A DNA stretch of 64,000 nucleotides. It comes from Chaenocephalus aceratus. Taxonomy: Eukaryota; Chordata; Actinopteri; Perciformes; Channichthyidae. Where the stretch lies: contig CM043791.1 of the NCBI GenBank assembly GCA_023974075.1, positions 22,098,546-22,162,545 on the forward strand, written 5' to 3'. Made by a program: the position numbers and the translations under genes. Each line of letters begins with the position of its first letter. The first letter of the stretch is position 1. The notes beneath the pieces were generated by a model, which had not been told where the DNA came from, made no database searches, and saw nothing but the letters and a program-made list of their open reading frames with translations. This document shows, piece by piece, positions 48,106 to 62,765 of this stretch.

Positions 48106-48322
48106 CACACTCACAACATGCAACTGCTCAAAAATGAAATTATTTCAAACAAAACATGATATTATTCAGATGTGTATTGTAACAATCATTATATTACATC
48201 TATTACAATATTGATATACAAAATATTTGTATTGGAACAGTTTTAGAAGTAGTAATGCTGTAACATATTTCAGCCACTGGGGGGGGCAATGCCCCCCCTG
48301 CCCCCCGCAAAATCCGCCTATG
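47550..48322. mobile_element. hAT-type MITE with 8-bp target duplication
   Basis: The termini CATAGGCGG and CCGCCTATG are perfect inverted repeats, flanked by TATCAGGC at 47542-47549 and 48323-48330. An 8-bp duplication is the hallmark of hAT insertion. The 773-bp interior contains a (CA)n run (48053-48106) and a G/C-rich subterminal hairpin (GGGGGGGGCAATGCCCCCCC). No transposase is present. Confidence 0.9.
48053..48106. repeat. (CA)n microsatellite
   Basis: About 26 CA dinucleotides inside the hAT MITE. Confidence 0.97.
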
Positions 48323-48330
48323 TATCAGGC

Positions 48331-48820
48331 CCTGATGTTTTCACATCTGCTTGAGAAAATGATCACTTGACTGGACTGATGGGTCAGGGGGTTCATTTGA
48401 AGTGAACTCCGTGGAGTGACACTCGCAGCTCAACGAGGCTCCCTCCTGTCAGATGGAGGGAGTAATTACAGCGGCAAGCTTTGGGTCAAACTCCCCTCTT
48501 CCCCTCTCTCCGGCAGAAACAGGAAATGCCGTAACTGTATGTAACAACGGTTTCAAATCAGCATCTCTTAGACAAAAAAACTAAATTAAAATAAAACTCC
48601 AAACATCTTTAATTGTGTTACTTTTTTGTAAAGCTCTTTTAGTTTTAAACCTGATTTTTAAAAGTGGGTGTTTGCTGGAACTACTTGGACGGACACACAC
48701 AGCGTGGAGACCGGTCAGGTAGAGACCGGTCTCCAGTCAGCACCGATGCAGACTCGCTGTTTGAGGGCTTGATAGCCCACTCCCCCTCCACACCGCCCCA
48801 CACTCGGAGGGGTAGTGGGT
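48331..48820. other. Intergenic, no gene seen
   Basis: No exon, RNA gene or transposon end was recognised. Confidence 0.5.
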
Positions 48821-49328
48821 AGGGCCGCCCCTGGCCAACTTGGGGCCCCAAGCGACATTGTGAGATGAGGCCCCCCCCCCCCAACCGACAGGAGTGAAAA
48901 ATATTTGGAAACAAAGTAGGCTACTTTGCAAATATAATTCCTGTTTATTATTATTATCAACACAGTTACTTTTGTATACAGTGAGGTAAATGTGCATGCA
49001 TGTCGTTCAGTGCGTTTACAGGTGAATACGTCTGCATTTCCTGCCAAATACTAGCCTCAAAAAGATTAAAATATAATTAATGCAAATAAACTACTTCTAC
49101 TAATAACAATAATAATAATCAATTCAATAATATAAATACTATATTATTTTATTATAATATAGTTGTAATATAGTCAAGACAAAACATGCTTATGTCATGC
49201 TCAAAAACTGATATTTCTTAAATCTGTATTCTAGTTCCCTCTGTCAGCAATGTATCAATAACTACACACACATTGCTATCAGTATTTCTCTGTGTTGTGG
49301 TTGACATGATGATGACTGCAGGAGTTAA

Positions 49329-51400
49329 AGAGCCTGTGACAGCATCCCAACAACTGTTGTGCAATGAAATATTGGGCTACTAGTAATCTCGAACCGTCAG
49401 TTTAAAAAAGAAAAAGCGATACCGTTCCGTTAAATATCAATAATTTCGAATATCGCGGGGAAATTCCTTCGACTCATTTTGAAGTTTTGGGGGAAGCCGG
49501 AAGTGACGTCAATGCGGGAACGCTTCGAGAGCCAAACACGGACAAAGTGTGTTGTCATGCGTAGAAATGGTGAATTACTGAGATTAGGCACGTTAATAGC
49601 GTTTTAATGAAGTTGACTACAGTATATTCATATTTGTCAGTGCTTGCATGTCAATTCGGCGAACATAAACATAGATGATCGTGGTGAAGATGATGATTAC
49701 ATTAGGATTAAAAATCGGGAGTGAGAGCTGCTGAATTTCCTCCCGTCGGATGTGATATAAAAACAAATCGATTATTTTTGTAGTTGTAAACTCAAGTGGA
49801 TGAAACTACATTTATTAGTGCTTTCATGTCAATTCGGCGGACATATGATACATTAAATGATCGTGAGAATGATGATTAAAAATCGTTTGTTTGAGCCGGT
49901 CTGCATTTCCTGATGAGAAAACAAACCGATGCTTTTTGTAGTTGTAGTACACCAACATGGATTAAACGTGTGTTTTTTTTACCACAATGTTGGGGAAATT
50001 AATGGATAAAATGCACGGATTATTATTATTATTCCCACTCCGATCGGGACACTAGGTCCACCGTTTCCCCGCAGCGAGGCTCCCCCCGTTGACAGTTTAC
50101 GTGGGCTGGGTGCAGTGGCGGACTGGCCATCGGGACGAATCCCGATAGGCCGGTACCGAAGTGGGCCGGTCGGATAAGTAACTAGCACATCCCCCATAGG
50201 CGGCGCGTGAGGCTCAGGTTTGGGAAGGCTAAATAACTTCTTTTACCTGACGCTGCCCGCCTCCGGCGTCTATAGAAAAGAGATCAACTCAGTGTGCGGA
50301 GTTTAAATCTCTCAAGTCATATTACAGGATAAAGGAAATACAGTTTAAACTGCCGTATGCAGAGAAGACGCCGACGTGTCGCACTTATCATTCATATTAC
50401 ATCATCAATCAGATCATCGATCATATAATATCATAATAGCCTATATCATATATTTCCTTATCTGAGTCAGCTTCTCCAGCCTCATCTGGCCGTGCAACAC
50501 TCACAGTGTCACAGGCTGTATGCAGAAGTATTATTTTAAGCAACACATTATGTTGACGAAACACTCGAGACAAATGTAATTAAAGTCAGATCCACTCGTG
50601 TTTTAGACGTGAACGCGCTCTCAGCTGGAGAGAGAAACCCTGGCTTGATTTACCGAGTTGATAACCAGCGTAGTAGGACCGCTTAGCGAGATCTCGTTTG
50701 TTAGTTTGTTGTTGTTAGTTTGTTGTTGTTAGTTTGTTTGTTACTCAAACATATCCAGGGTCTGTTGCACTGGCTTCGTAGTACAGAGCACAGGTGGCTA
50801 GCAGCGCTGAGGTCAAAGACACAGACATTATACATTATATTTTACCAGGATGCAGTGACACAAATATTTACATATACTATCTACAGCACCCGCCGCCCCT
50901 GACATCCCCCACTCCCCCCGTTGACAATTTACTAGCGGTACCGAAGTGAGCCGGTCGAGAGTCCCGGGATGATTTTTAGTCCCATTCCACCACTGGCTAC
51001 ATGACCTATGATCGCCCATATTGACGCACCTCATTCCTAAAATTCTAACAGATACAACATAAACCGATCCTTCAGCCTCATATGAGCTCTCAGACACGTT
51101 CAAAATTAAACTGTCATCGCTGTCTGAGCTTGCTGCTGTGTGCACCATCGTGCGTTTACATGCAGAAGCTGGGATCCGGACGGTGCAGCTGGAGCGCTGT
51201 GCCCGCAATGACGTCACCCATCATTTGGCGGGACTTGAAGAATCCGCGAGAAGATCCAGAAAATTGTCAACATTGAAGGGCAGATTAATGGTTATCAAAG
51301 TACAAATATACAAAATCAGTTCCGTAACGGTTTTCAAGGGGACAATATTTACTCAAATTGATGGGTTTGGATGATGGGGGAAAACCGTGTCACAGGCTCT
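49329..51400. mobile_element. TTAA-flanked DNA transposon (piggyBac/Kolobok-like target)
   Basis: AGAGCCTGTGACA at 49329 and its reverse complement ending at 51400 are flanked on both sides by TTAA (49325-49328 and 51401-51404). TTAA duplication is typical of piggyBac and Kolobok families. No transposase is visible in the 2.07-kb interior. Confidence 0.8.
50113..50990. mobile_element. CAGTGG-type DNA element, related to the composite element's arms
   Basis: It begins CAGTGGCGGACTGG and ends TTAGTCCCATTCCACCACTG. It shares GAAGTGGGCCGGTCGG with the left arm of the 7190-11757 unit. It also shares GTTGACAATTTACTAGCG and GATTTTTAGTCCCA with the right arm. It appears to be a non-autonomous relative of that element. 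Confidence 0.65.
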
Positions 51401-51742
51401 TTAAGGGGAGAGGCTGAGCATCACCATGAAATGTGCAAATTGACATAAAAATGAATAAAAGGGAAAAAAATGCTCCATGTCTTTTAAGCTGTAAACTTTA
51501 ACTGTTATGTAAGCCAACTCGACAGACAGTTTATCTCTCTTCCTCCTGTACATTAGCAGATAAAAGGCATAACATACTTGAATGAATGTTAAATAAAGAA
51601 TGCATGGAAATAACTGCATCTCCATTAGCCTATATGCTAAGCAGACTGCCTTCTTCATGTCGTGAATTGCAGCTGATGCTTTAATGGCATTTGGCAATTT
51701 GACTTATACAACTTTCGCAAGTTGTACATTTGACTCATACAA

Positions 51743-51834
51743 TAGCCCACCTTCGAGTGATGCTCTACTTTCTTCATGTTTTGTTTGTTTCCCCTCTTGC
51801 TTGCGCCGGACTGAAACTGTCTTTTCACCGACAT
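51743..51834 (-). pseudogene. hAT transposase N-terminal remnant
   Basis: The frame reads MSVKRQFQSGASKRGNKQNM then KKVEHHSK. The SGASKRxxKQ segment is typical of the N-terminus of ZMYM1-like hAT transposases. No further transposase exons are seen; the nested insertions lie to the left. It supports the hAT nature of the outer element. Confidence 0.5.
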
Positions 51835-52050
51835 CTCTTCACCTGCACTAGTGGCCGTATCAAAGTCGTGATTGGTCAGATGTCGATTCATTGCAACGGT
51901 GTGGGGTTACAAACGTGCACACTCGCGGGGTGCGCGAGAACTGAGCGGAGAACTGCGGACAGCAGCTGAGGCCCTCTGGGCGGGGCCCCCTGCGCAAGGC
52001 GGGGCCCCATGCAGCCTGCGTGATTGGCCTGTAGGGAGGGGCGGCCCTGC

Positions 52051-54476
52051 TTGGTTTGGGCCTTCGTTTTGTGTGTGAGGATGTTTCTGGGCTGAAGTCG
52101 AATAGTCCATTTAGCTTAGGAACCTTCCTAAAGGAGTGAAATGACCCGGAAGTCCCTCAGTGGCAGCCATGATAAGTGCCGTTCGAATTCTCTAGAATGA
52201 TGAGAATGATAGGAAAGGAGGTTTCAAACTTCCTTTATAACCTCCTTTAGCTTAGGAACCACTGGACCTCCCTAACCGGCAGGAGAAGCGAAAATGCTGC
52301 CCCACAATGCATTGCAGCCGCAGCATTTGCCGTCACTCAACAGTCGGCCGTTCACGGAAACAACCGATTATGACCGAGAAATGATATCATGAAAGTTACG
52401 GTGCTTATTAAGCATTTTAAAACATAGGTGGTAAGTTGCCAAAGTGCTTTGTTTTGAACGTTCATCAGTATTATAATAAAGAGAGAAATATGAACGTTAG
52501 TTTTTACTGAAATGATCAAATAAAGTCAACATCTCTCAGTCTTTACTGAGCTGTGGGGTTTGTTCAACTTTTAAAAGATGTTTGAATGGTGATATACACA
52601 GTGATAGATGTTAAGGACTAACGTTTATAATAAATACATCTGTATTGATTTTAAGATCTTTAGTTCATACAATCATACGTATTAGGATCATTTGTATTAA
52701 TGTGGACCGGAGGGAGAGGGTGACGAGCATAAGTTTCACTTTCCTTTTTATTTCAATTCCAACTTTGGTCATGAAGAATATGTTTCTCTGTTGTCCACGT
52801 TCACAAAGCAAAGCAGCAGCATCAGAGCACGGTGCAGAGTCTCTAGATGAGTTCACAGTAGTCCCTCGTTCTTGTTGAACATCCATGTTGTAGTCCGCTG
52901 TATAGAAAACTGTGGTTTCCATGGTTTCCCCACAGCAGCAGACGCACACAATGACGTCCGCTGGCGCATCATAAACACGTCGGAGAGTGAAAGTGCATTC
53001 GGATTCTCTAAAGTACCGCAGTCCCTTCTCCTAAGTCCTTTTTAATTCTCCTATCCACTATCCCTTAACCCCGTGACGTTTCACTCAGAGGTCAAGGAAT
53101 AGACGATAGGGTTAGAATTTAGGAGCTGATTTTTAAACTATCCGACTGCAGCCCTGGTGTCAGCTGATGATGATAGAAGCAGCATGTCTGCCACCTAGTG
53201 AATATCAAACTGTATTGCATGCTTCCTAGCTTTGTTTGCTGAATGCATTATTAGTGAAAATATGAAGAAGGATGAAAGAAGAAAGTGAGGCATTTCTAAT
53301 TACAGTCCTGAGTTGTGAATCTTAGGCTCATTGCAGGATAGGAAAAATATATTATTTACCTGACTGATTCCCAAACATTATGTGATCTATGTGTGTGTGC
53401 TTTCACCGGTGCAACCACCAGACGCAAAATCAGACACGTTACAACAAGTGCAGTTCTTGTTTTAATGATGCACGGCATTTCATGTCCACACAGTATTTTC
53501 CTGGAGTAACAAATCTCCAGTCTCATCTAGGCTTTATCAAAGTAGGAAATAAAAAAGAAAGCTCATCTTATAACAACGTGGAGGTAGAAAGCAAAAGCAA
53601 TACAAACTGTTAATTAGTAACTTATTATTAAATTGTTTCTAACCACCAGTTAAGGCAGTACACTTTATAGTACATTGGCTTTGAAATAAGTTAGGCCCTT
53701 GCTGGAGTAATTAAGAAAAATGAAACATCATAAACATCAAGGCAGAAGATTGGAAATTATTTGTAGTAAAAGGCAGTTTTAAATTTAAAGTCAGAGCGAA
53801 TGTTGCAACGGATAAATCCTCTACAGCTAACATGTTATTCTAAAATACAGACTTTATCCTTATATAGTGAGGTGATGAAGTGCATGCAACACAACACAAA
53901 CTATTTGCTTTCACCTATTATAAATAATCTCATAAAGGCAACTGGATTATAAGGAATGGAGTAAAACTAGATTTTGGCCAGACTTGTTATAATAATTATT
54001 TCACTTCAAGTATTTCATATTTATAGCTATTTTGAAATGGAAACACTCAACAGCCCTGAGTTTCTTTTGTAAAAAATGCTGATGGCAGACATGATTTATG
54101 GATTGAAGTTTGGCAAAGTGATGCTACATTATGATTATCACAAGGCTGCACAGTTTACATCTACAGCTCCATTTAAGATAAGGGGCCCTTTGATGTGGAT
54201 ACCTGGGTATATATACACTAAAACATGAAATCTGAGAATCAATGAGAATAACTTTTTTGACTTTTACAATTTGCTGTATTTGTTAAGCTTTGGACAACTC
54301 AAGTTAACGTTTTTTTAATGTTTTTTGTAAAATAAAGCCTTTAATATGAAATTAATAGCAGTTAGGTTTGGAAATACTGTAATCTACACAGTATGGTTCT
54401 TAACAATTAGTATCAGTAAATGAGTTATTCAATAAAACTACATGTTAGACCATTTTGAAATGAGTAAACTGTGCAG
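52051..54476. other. Intergenic, no gene seen
   Basis: About 2.4 kb between the nested transposons and the sypl2 stop codon. The leftmost 1 kb has partial palindromic similarity (CCTAAAGGAGTGAAATGACC near 52130 and its relatives near 53030), so another foldback repeat may be present. The sypl2 3' UTR lies at the right but its polyadenylation signal was not identified. Confidence 0.45.
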
Positions 54477-57359
<2,883 letters not shown>

Positions 57360-57364
57360 CACTT

Positions 57365-57660
57365 TCTGAGGAGAAATAAACACAAAATGAGAGAGAGGTA
57401 CGTCTGCGGAAGAAGTAGGTGTGTTAGCTAAAAAATGAAAGTGTGCGCCATCAACCGTTTTCACTCTTCCTGTGAGCGTTGTTACCTGGGCAACGGTTTC
57501 CATCGTGTGTGTGCAGATAAAGGACCGTGTGTATCGAGGAAGTCTCTGTTTGGTCTTGCTGCTCGCCTTCGCTCTCAGATCTTCGGGCTTGTCAAACTTT
57601 TCTCCAACTTCAGCAAGTTCAAGTGTGTAACACGTGACCACTGACGGTGAGGCGTCGACA
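57365..57660 (-). promoter_or_regulatory. sypl2 upstream region, possible non-coding first exon
   Basis: The first coding exon has an acceptor site just 6 bp before the ATG (TTTCTCCTCAG at 57366-57376), so a 5' UTR exon must lie further right. Its borders could not be fixed. The long open frame across the region is not part of the sypl2 protein. Confidence 0.45.
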
Positions 57661-57699
57661 GGGGCGCTGCTACTACTGAGCAGCCACTGTGACCGAGTC

Positions 57700-58205
57700 A
57701 GCAGCAGAGTGCTATTTGAGTCGAAAGACTCAAATTGTATTGAGTCTAAAGACTCAAATATACTAGAACATAAAGTACTCAGATCTGAAGTAAAAGTAGA
57801 ACTACCACAGTTTAGGAATACTCTGTTGCCAGAAAAAATCCTGCTGTCAAAATGTTACTCAAGTAAAAGTACAAACATATTAGCATCGCAAATAACCAAA
57901 AGTGAAAGTACTCATGATTCAGTCATGTGTTTATTAAAGCTGGTAAAGGTGCATCTAGTTTACTTTGTATGCTGCAGGGTAGCTTGTGAATGTAACTCCA
58001 GGTATAACTATAAAGTCTTATTTAAGTGTTGTTTATATTTCACATTATTGATCAAAATCTGCAAAGTAACTAAAGATATGAAATAAATGTATTATAGTAA
58101 ACGTACACATTTTTCCTCTGAATTGTAGTGGGGTAGAAGTACAAAGAAGCAAAACATTGAAATACTCAAGTACAAGTCTCTAAAAAATAAATGTACACCA
58201 CTGAC
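57700..58205. repeat. Truncated hAT-like MITE ('TACTCAAGTA' family)
   Basis: AGTAAAAGTACAAACATATT and related motifs end in AAATGTACACCACTG at about 58203, matching the family terminus. The left end is not identifiable. Confidence 0.55.
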
Positions 58206-58235
58206 TTTAGACTATAAACTGTTGATCACAAAATA

Positions 58236-58842
58236 CAGTGGTGGATAGTAACAAACTAGATTTACACAAGTATTGTACTGTTTTGAAGTATTTGTATTTT
58301 ACCTGAGTATTTTCAGTGTAAAAATGTTTCACTCCACTACATATTTTTCACCACATTATTAACTATTATTAGAGTTAGATTATTAGCTAACGAGATATAG
58401 CTCAATTATTAAATAAACATTGACATCTAATTATAGGTTAAGATATCCAGCAGCAGAATATAAAGTAATACAAATTAGCACTACATGTATCAGCTGTGAT
58501 GAACACGCTGAACATTAATAATCATAATCCAGTAATTAAATATGATTCTAAAATGGGCCTCTACACATAACGACTACTTTTACTTTAGGTATATTAATGG
58601 AGACACTTGTACTTTTACAAGTAAGATTTTGAATGCAGGACTTTTACTTGTAACTGAATATTTTTTAACTGTATTACTGGGTGATGTCGCCAGGGAAAAG
58701 AAAGTTTGGGGCTCTCTGCTGGAACTGCTACCCCCGCGACCCGACCACGGATACGCGGGAGAAGATGGATGGATGGATGGATGGATGTATTACCGTCTAC
58801 TTTTACTTAAGTAAACATTTTTTAGTACTTCCTCCACCATTG
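58236..58842. mobile_element. hAT-like MITE interrupted by a Rex3-like tail
   Basis: The termini CAGTGGTGGA (58236) and TCCTCCACCATTG (58842) are imperfect inverted repeats. The flanks ACAAAATA and CAAAAATA match at six of eight positions, a decayed 8-bp target duplication. A 5'-truncated retroelement end is inserted at about 58677. Confidence 0.7.
58677..58780 (+). mobile_element. 5'-truncated Rex3/RTE-like 3' end with (GGAT)n tail
   Basis: CTGGAACTGCTACCCCCGCG then ACCCGACC and GCGGGAGAAGATGGATGG resemble the 3' end of fish Rex3 (RTE) elements, which end in GATG repeats. TGTATTAC is repeated at both borders, a probable 8-bp target duplication. Confidence 0.7.
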
Positions 58843-58867
58843 CAAAAATAAAACATGCTACCATAAT

Positions 58868-59526
58868 ATGGGGGTTATTCCCTATCTTTATTCAAGAGCG
58901 TGGTATTTAAATTTGAGAGCATACTATGTATTTATTTCCCTCAAACCCTGTCCTCGCACTCAAATAGTGCCTGCTTGCACTTAGATTTGCTCTGCTTGTG
59001 CTCAAACTGTACGCTTGCACTCAGATATATTGCTGTTTACAGATTTTTTTCTGCTCTCAGATTTATTCTGTGCGCGCTCGAAACTTTTGTGCAACAATCC
59101 TGTCAAAATCCCTCAACCAATAGGAGGCCTGGTGTCCTTGCGGGTGCGTTCGCTTTACTTATTACAGCGTCCCGTAAGGGCGGTTACTCTTTGGTTTATA
59201 AACTCCAGCCCTCCACGGCTTTATAACATAGCATGTACTTCACTTGTTTGATTTACAACTTTTTTTGGGGGGGGAGCACAGTTAGTATATATATACCAGC
59301 ACCTTACATAATATCTACATCGCAGAATAAATCTGAGAGCAGAACAAATCTGTAAGCAGCAATATATCTGAGTGCAAGCGTACAGTTTGAGCAGAAGCAG
59401 AGCAAATCTAAGTGCAAGCAGGCACTATTTGAGTGCGAGGACAGGGTTTGAGGGAAATAAATACATAAAGTATGCTCTCAAATTTAAATACCACACTCTT
59501 GAATAAAGATAGGGAATAACCCCCAT
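58868..59526. mobile_element. MITE family 'ATGGGGGTTATTCCC', copy 3 (both ends)
   Basis: The most complete copy, about 660 bp, with inverted arms of about 200 bp starting ATGGGGGTTATTCCCTATC. Flanks ACCATAAT and ACGATAAC match at six of eight positions, suggesting an 8-bp target duplication and a hAT-type origin. The centre holds the G-run and TATATATATA site into which the gypsy element inserted in copy 2. Confidence 0.8.
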
Positions 59527-59648
59527 ACGATAACACATGCAATACTCATGGTCTATCCTGGCAATAATAGGCCTACTTAATTTAATAGTGTAAATGGTAC
59601 AATTCAACATTTCCTTATATCAATTTTCCCTTATTGATTGTTGTTATA

Positions 59649-59771
59649 CACACTGTGGCCCATAAAGTTGGAATAAAATATGTTTTACTTATTCTCATGA
59701 AATTATTGTGTGTGTAAAAAGAGGAATGCGTCTGCAAGCAACATTATTCCAACTTTATGGACAACAGTGTA
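59649..59771. mobile_element. Short mariner-like MITE
   Basis: ACACTGTGGCCCATAAAGTT then GGAATAA is mirrored by TTATTCCAACTTTATGG and ACAACAGTGT about 120 bp away. TA flanks fit a Tc1/mariner target. There is no coding capacity. Confidence 0.65.
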
Positions 59772-61935
59772 TTGAAGCATAATACATATAATTTAAACCC
59801 ATATTTCTTAATGCTGTGTTTCTTTATAATTGCTTTAAATCCTTTTTTAAATTGATTTGATTTGTAAACCCACATTTACAGTAATATTGAATACTTGGTT
59901 TAATGAAATATGTCATTTTATACCAGAGTATGGATTAACAGATAGTTGCAGTATAAGTGGTGGTGGTGGTGGTGGCATGTTACTGAGTCATTCATAGGTT
60001 ACATTTACTCAAGTGCTTTACTTCATTACACTTTGAAGTTTCTTATACTTTTCTTGAGTATATTTATGCTACCTTATCCTTACACAAGGTGTGTTTATAT
60101 GTATATAATAGAATGATTTAAAGTATGAAATTAGATAAAGATCTCTTTTCAATAGAGGTCACCATTTCCTTATATAACATTACTTAACTAACCCCTTTTA
60201 TACAGAGCAGGCCATGTGTTTCCCATGACTCTAATCAGTGTAGGCCAAACTCATTCCCACAAATGCTGTCCATGTGACATTTGGGGACTTTTTGTGTGAT
60301 AAAAATGACGTGTAATTCCTCTCTATTTGGGTCGAACTCTTGTGGACAGGGAAATGTAGTTTAATCTCTTATTTGCCTACTGTCACCCTACATGACATAC
60401 AAGATGCAACCAACAAGGAAAATATGGATCCTTGTGGAAAAGCATGCCTCTTATTATAACAGAGTACATCTCCAAGGAATAAGAGTGGCTTTGTTCTCCA
60501 CCTTTTAATAGTTGATGCGCTGCCATGGGGGAGGGGCTGGAACTGCATTGTACAGTCTCTTTGTGGAGGAATGCTGCTCTACAGATCAGATTGTTTGGCT
60601 TTCTACGTGAATCTGGGAATCATGAAACACACAGGCAAGAAATGATACATATAAGAATAGTCCTGATGCTCCAAAACAACAACAGAGATGGACTTAGGTT
60701 TATTAGTGTATTCTAGAACCCTGAAGGCAGGAGAGACTGAAAAGAGTCAAGGGAAGCTTATAAAAGTTAACAGCATTTAATTACACAAAAGATGCGGTGG
60801 TGTACAAAATCAAATTGTAAGCGGAGACCCTCTCCTCATCTCCCGTCAGCCCAGGTGGCCCAGGTCAGCAGGTAGAAGAGGTCAATTCTTGGCTTGCTCT
60901 TCCTGTTGTCATCTGAGGTCTTCTCCTATTGGCCGGCGTCGTCTGGGGGCGGGTCCAATGCAATTCCTGCCTTTTTCTGTTGTTAAATTACATCATTCTG
61001 GTGTCTGTGGTTATTTAAACATTCCCTAATAAACGTTATTCAGCGGCAATACATTAGAGCTAAACCCAGTGTGCTCAGTGTACAACATCACATGTCATTT
61101 CACCTTTGATTCACGGTTTGAAAATGTAGCATTTCACCACATGCTAATGCTAACCGGAAGTGAAGAATTTTCAGAATAAAAGTATTAAATTAATAGATAG
61201 TGTGAACTTTCGGTTTTTCAGAATAAAACTGATTTAAATTAAATAGTGTATTTAATTCAAATTACGCCATATCAACATTGATTTTAATTTCTAACAGGTT
61301 TCAGGATAATTAAAATTGTTCAACAGCTTTTCGTTTTAAGATGTCATGAGATGACACATTTATGTTGTTGCTGCAAGCTTGCAAACTTGTCAAACAGGTC
61401 TCGCCCAACCGAAAGGTTATGGAGTAGATGAACTGGCAACTTCAAGGGAACCTTTTAACTGCATATTGCAGTGTTGGGATTAGAGTTTGTGTTCTGCAGT
61501 GTAAATATGTTCAATCAGTTCCATGGCGGATACGGGTACAGGATTTCCCCCCTGCATCACATGACAGTAGTCATGGATTTGTTATGACCTGCACTGTCCC
61601 ATCACAGGCACACATTTAATCAAGAACCCAACATGACTCATTCTAACCAACAAAATGAAATATAATTTTACCAATGCAGCAAGCCATATCAAAAACGTCT
61701 CTTTGCTTAAGCCCCAAGGTCCCCGCCGGCGGGTACTTTTTTTTTTTCACGACACTGTGTCTCAGGGGATCTTAATATTTAAGAACCTGTTAATGTTTTA
61801 TACCAGATTAACGGGAATAATCTCAGCTAACTGACGATACAAACCATTTTTACCAAAACAAAACACAAATCTCATAACAAGCATCTAAATGACCCCTGAG
61901 CGAAAATTGGCACAGAACTCAAGATAAAAGATACC
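59772..61935. other. Intergenic, no gene seen
   Basis: A short GGT triplet run lies near 59960, and a TACTCAAGTG fragment of the hAT-like MITE family near 60005. No exon or RNA gene was recognised. A short ORF at 60525-60716 lacks domains. Confidence 0.5.
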
Positions 61936-61943
61936 CTTATTAC

Positions 61944-62757
61944 CAGAGATGGGGTCGTTACTAAAAAAAAGTAATATATTACATATTACATATTACTTTT
62001 TAAAAAAGTAATATATTACGCTACTTCGTTACTCTCTACATAAAGTAATTCGTTACTTTACTCTTTTTTACTCGTTACTTTACTCGTTACTTTACTCGCA
62101 GGGCTGGCCCGCCCCTCCCTACAGGCAGATCACGCAGACTGCTAAAGTTTCAAATGTTCTCTTTAGTTCAGTTTCCATTGTCGCATAAGACTGATCCAGA
62201 TCCTGAATGTTTTCCTATCTGACCGTGGCTGTCCTCTGTCTCCTGCTATCAGTATATTTTGCGCAGTCTATCTCTGCTCACGCTGTTGCGTCAGCGTGTT
62301 CTCCTGCGTGTTGGCCATGTGTTGCACTCATAGACTGTATATATAGGTTGCACTGGAGCCAGACTGGAGCACACCGCAAAGACTTCAGTCGAGCACGTAC
62401 GAACTGCGCATGCGTGAGTGGCAATAACTCTCCTTACCAGCAGGTGGCTGTAGTGTGTATTCGTCATTCAAAACAGGCAACAACCGGAAAACAGAGAAGA
62501 ACAGACTACGTGTGTGATATAAATAAACAACAGCTATGTGCGTTAGCTTCACCTTAGCATGTGTTCTTTGCAGGTGTTTGTTGAAGTTTGATTATGACTG
62601 ATTTTAGAAAGTAACGAAGTAATGCGTGTCGGGGCAATGTTAGTAACTGTAGTGTGATTACTGAATTATAAAAGTAGCGCGTTACACTACTCCGTTACCG
62701 ACAAAGTAATATTATTACAGTAACGCGTTACTTTGTAACGTGTTACACCCAACTCTG
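61944..62757. mobile_element. hAT MITE with perfect 8-bp target duplication
   Basis: The termini CAGAGATGGG and CCCAACTCTG match at nine of ten positions as inverted repeats. CTTATTAC is exactly repeated at 61936-61943 and 62758-62765. The ends are rich in GTTACTTTACTCGTTAC and TAACGCGTTAC motifs. The interior carries CCCGCCCCTCCCTACAGGC, shared with the terminus of the hAT element at 52 kb. No transposase is present. Confidence 0.93.
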
Positions 62758-62765
62758 CTTATTAC

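Larger units (their letters stand above)
48821..52050. mobile_element. hAT-like element hosting two nested insertions
   Basis: AGGGCCGCCCCTGG at 48821 is mirrored by GGAGGGGCGGCCCT ending at about 52048. GGGGCCCC-rich subterminal sequence is present on both sides. A transposase-like start lies near the right end on the minus strand. A TTAA-flanked element (49329-51400) sits inside it, and that contains a third element (50113-50990). Target duplications of the outer element are not clear. Confidence 0.6.

Noticed and set aside
48053..48106. Possible CRISPR-like or tandem array
   Set aside because: It is a simple CA microsatellite inside a MITE; there are no spacers.
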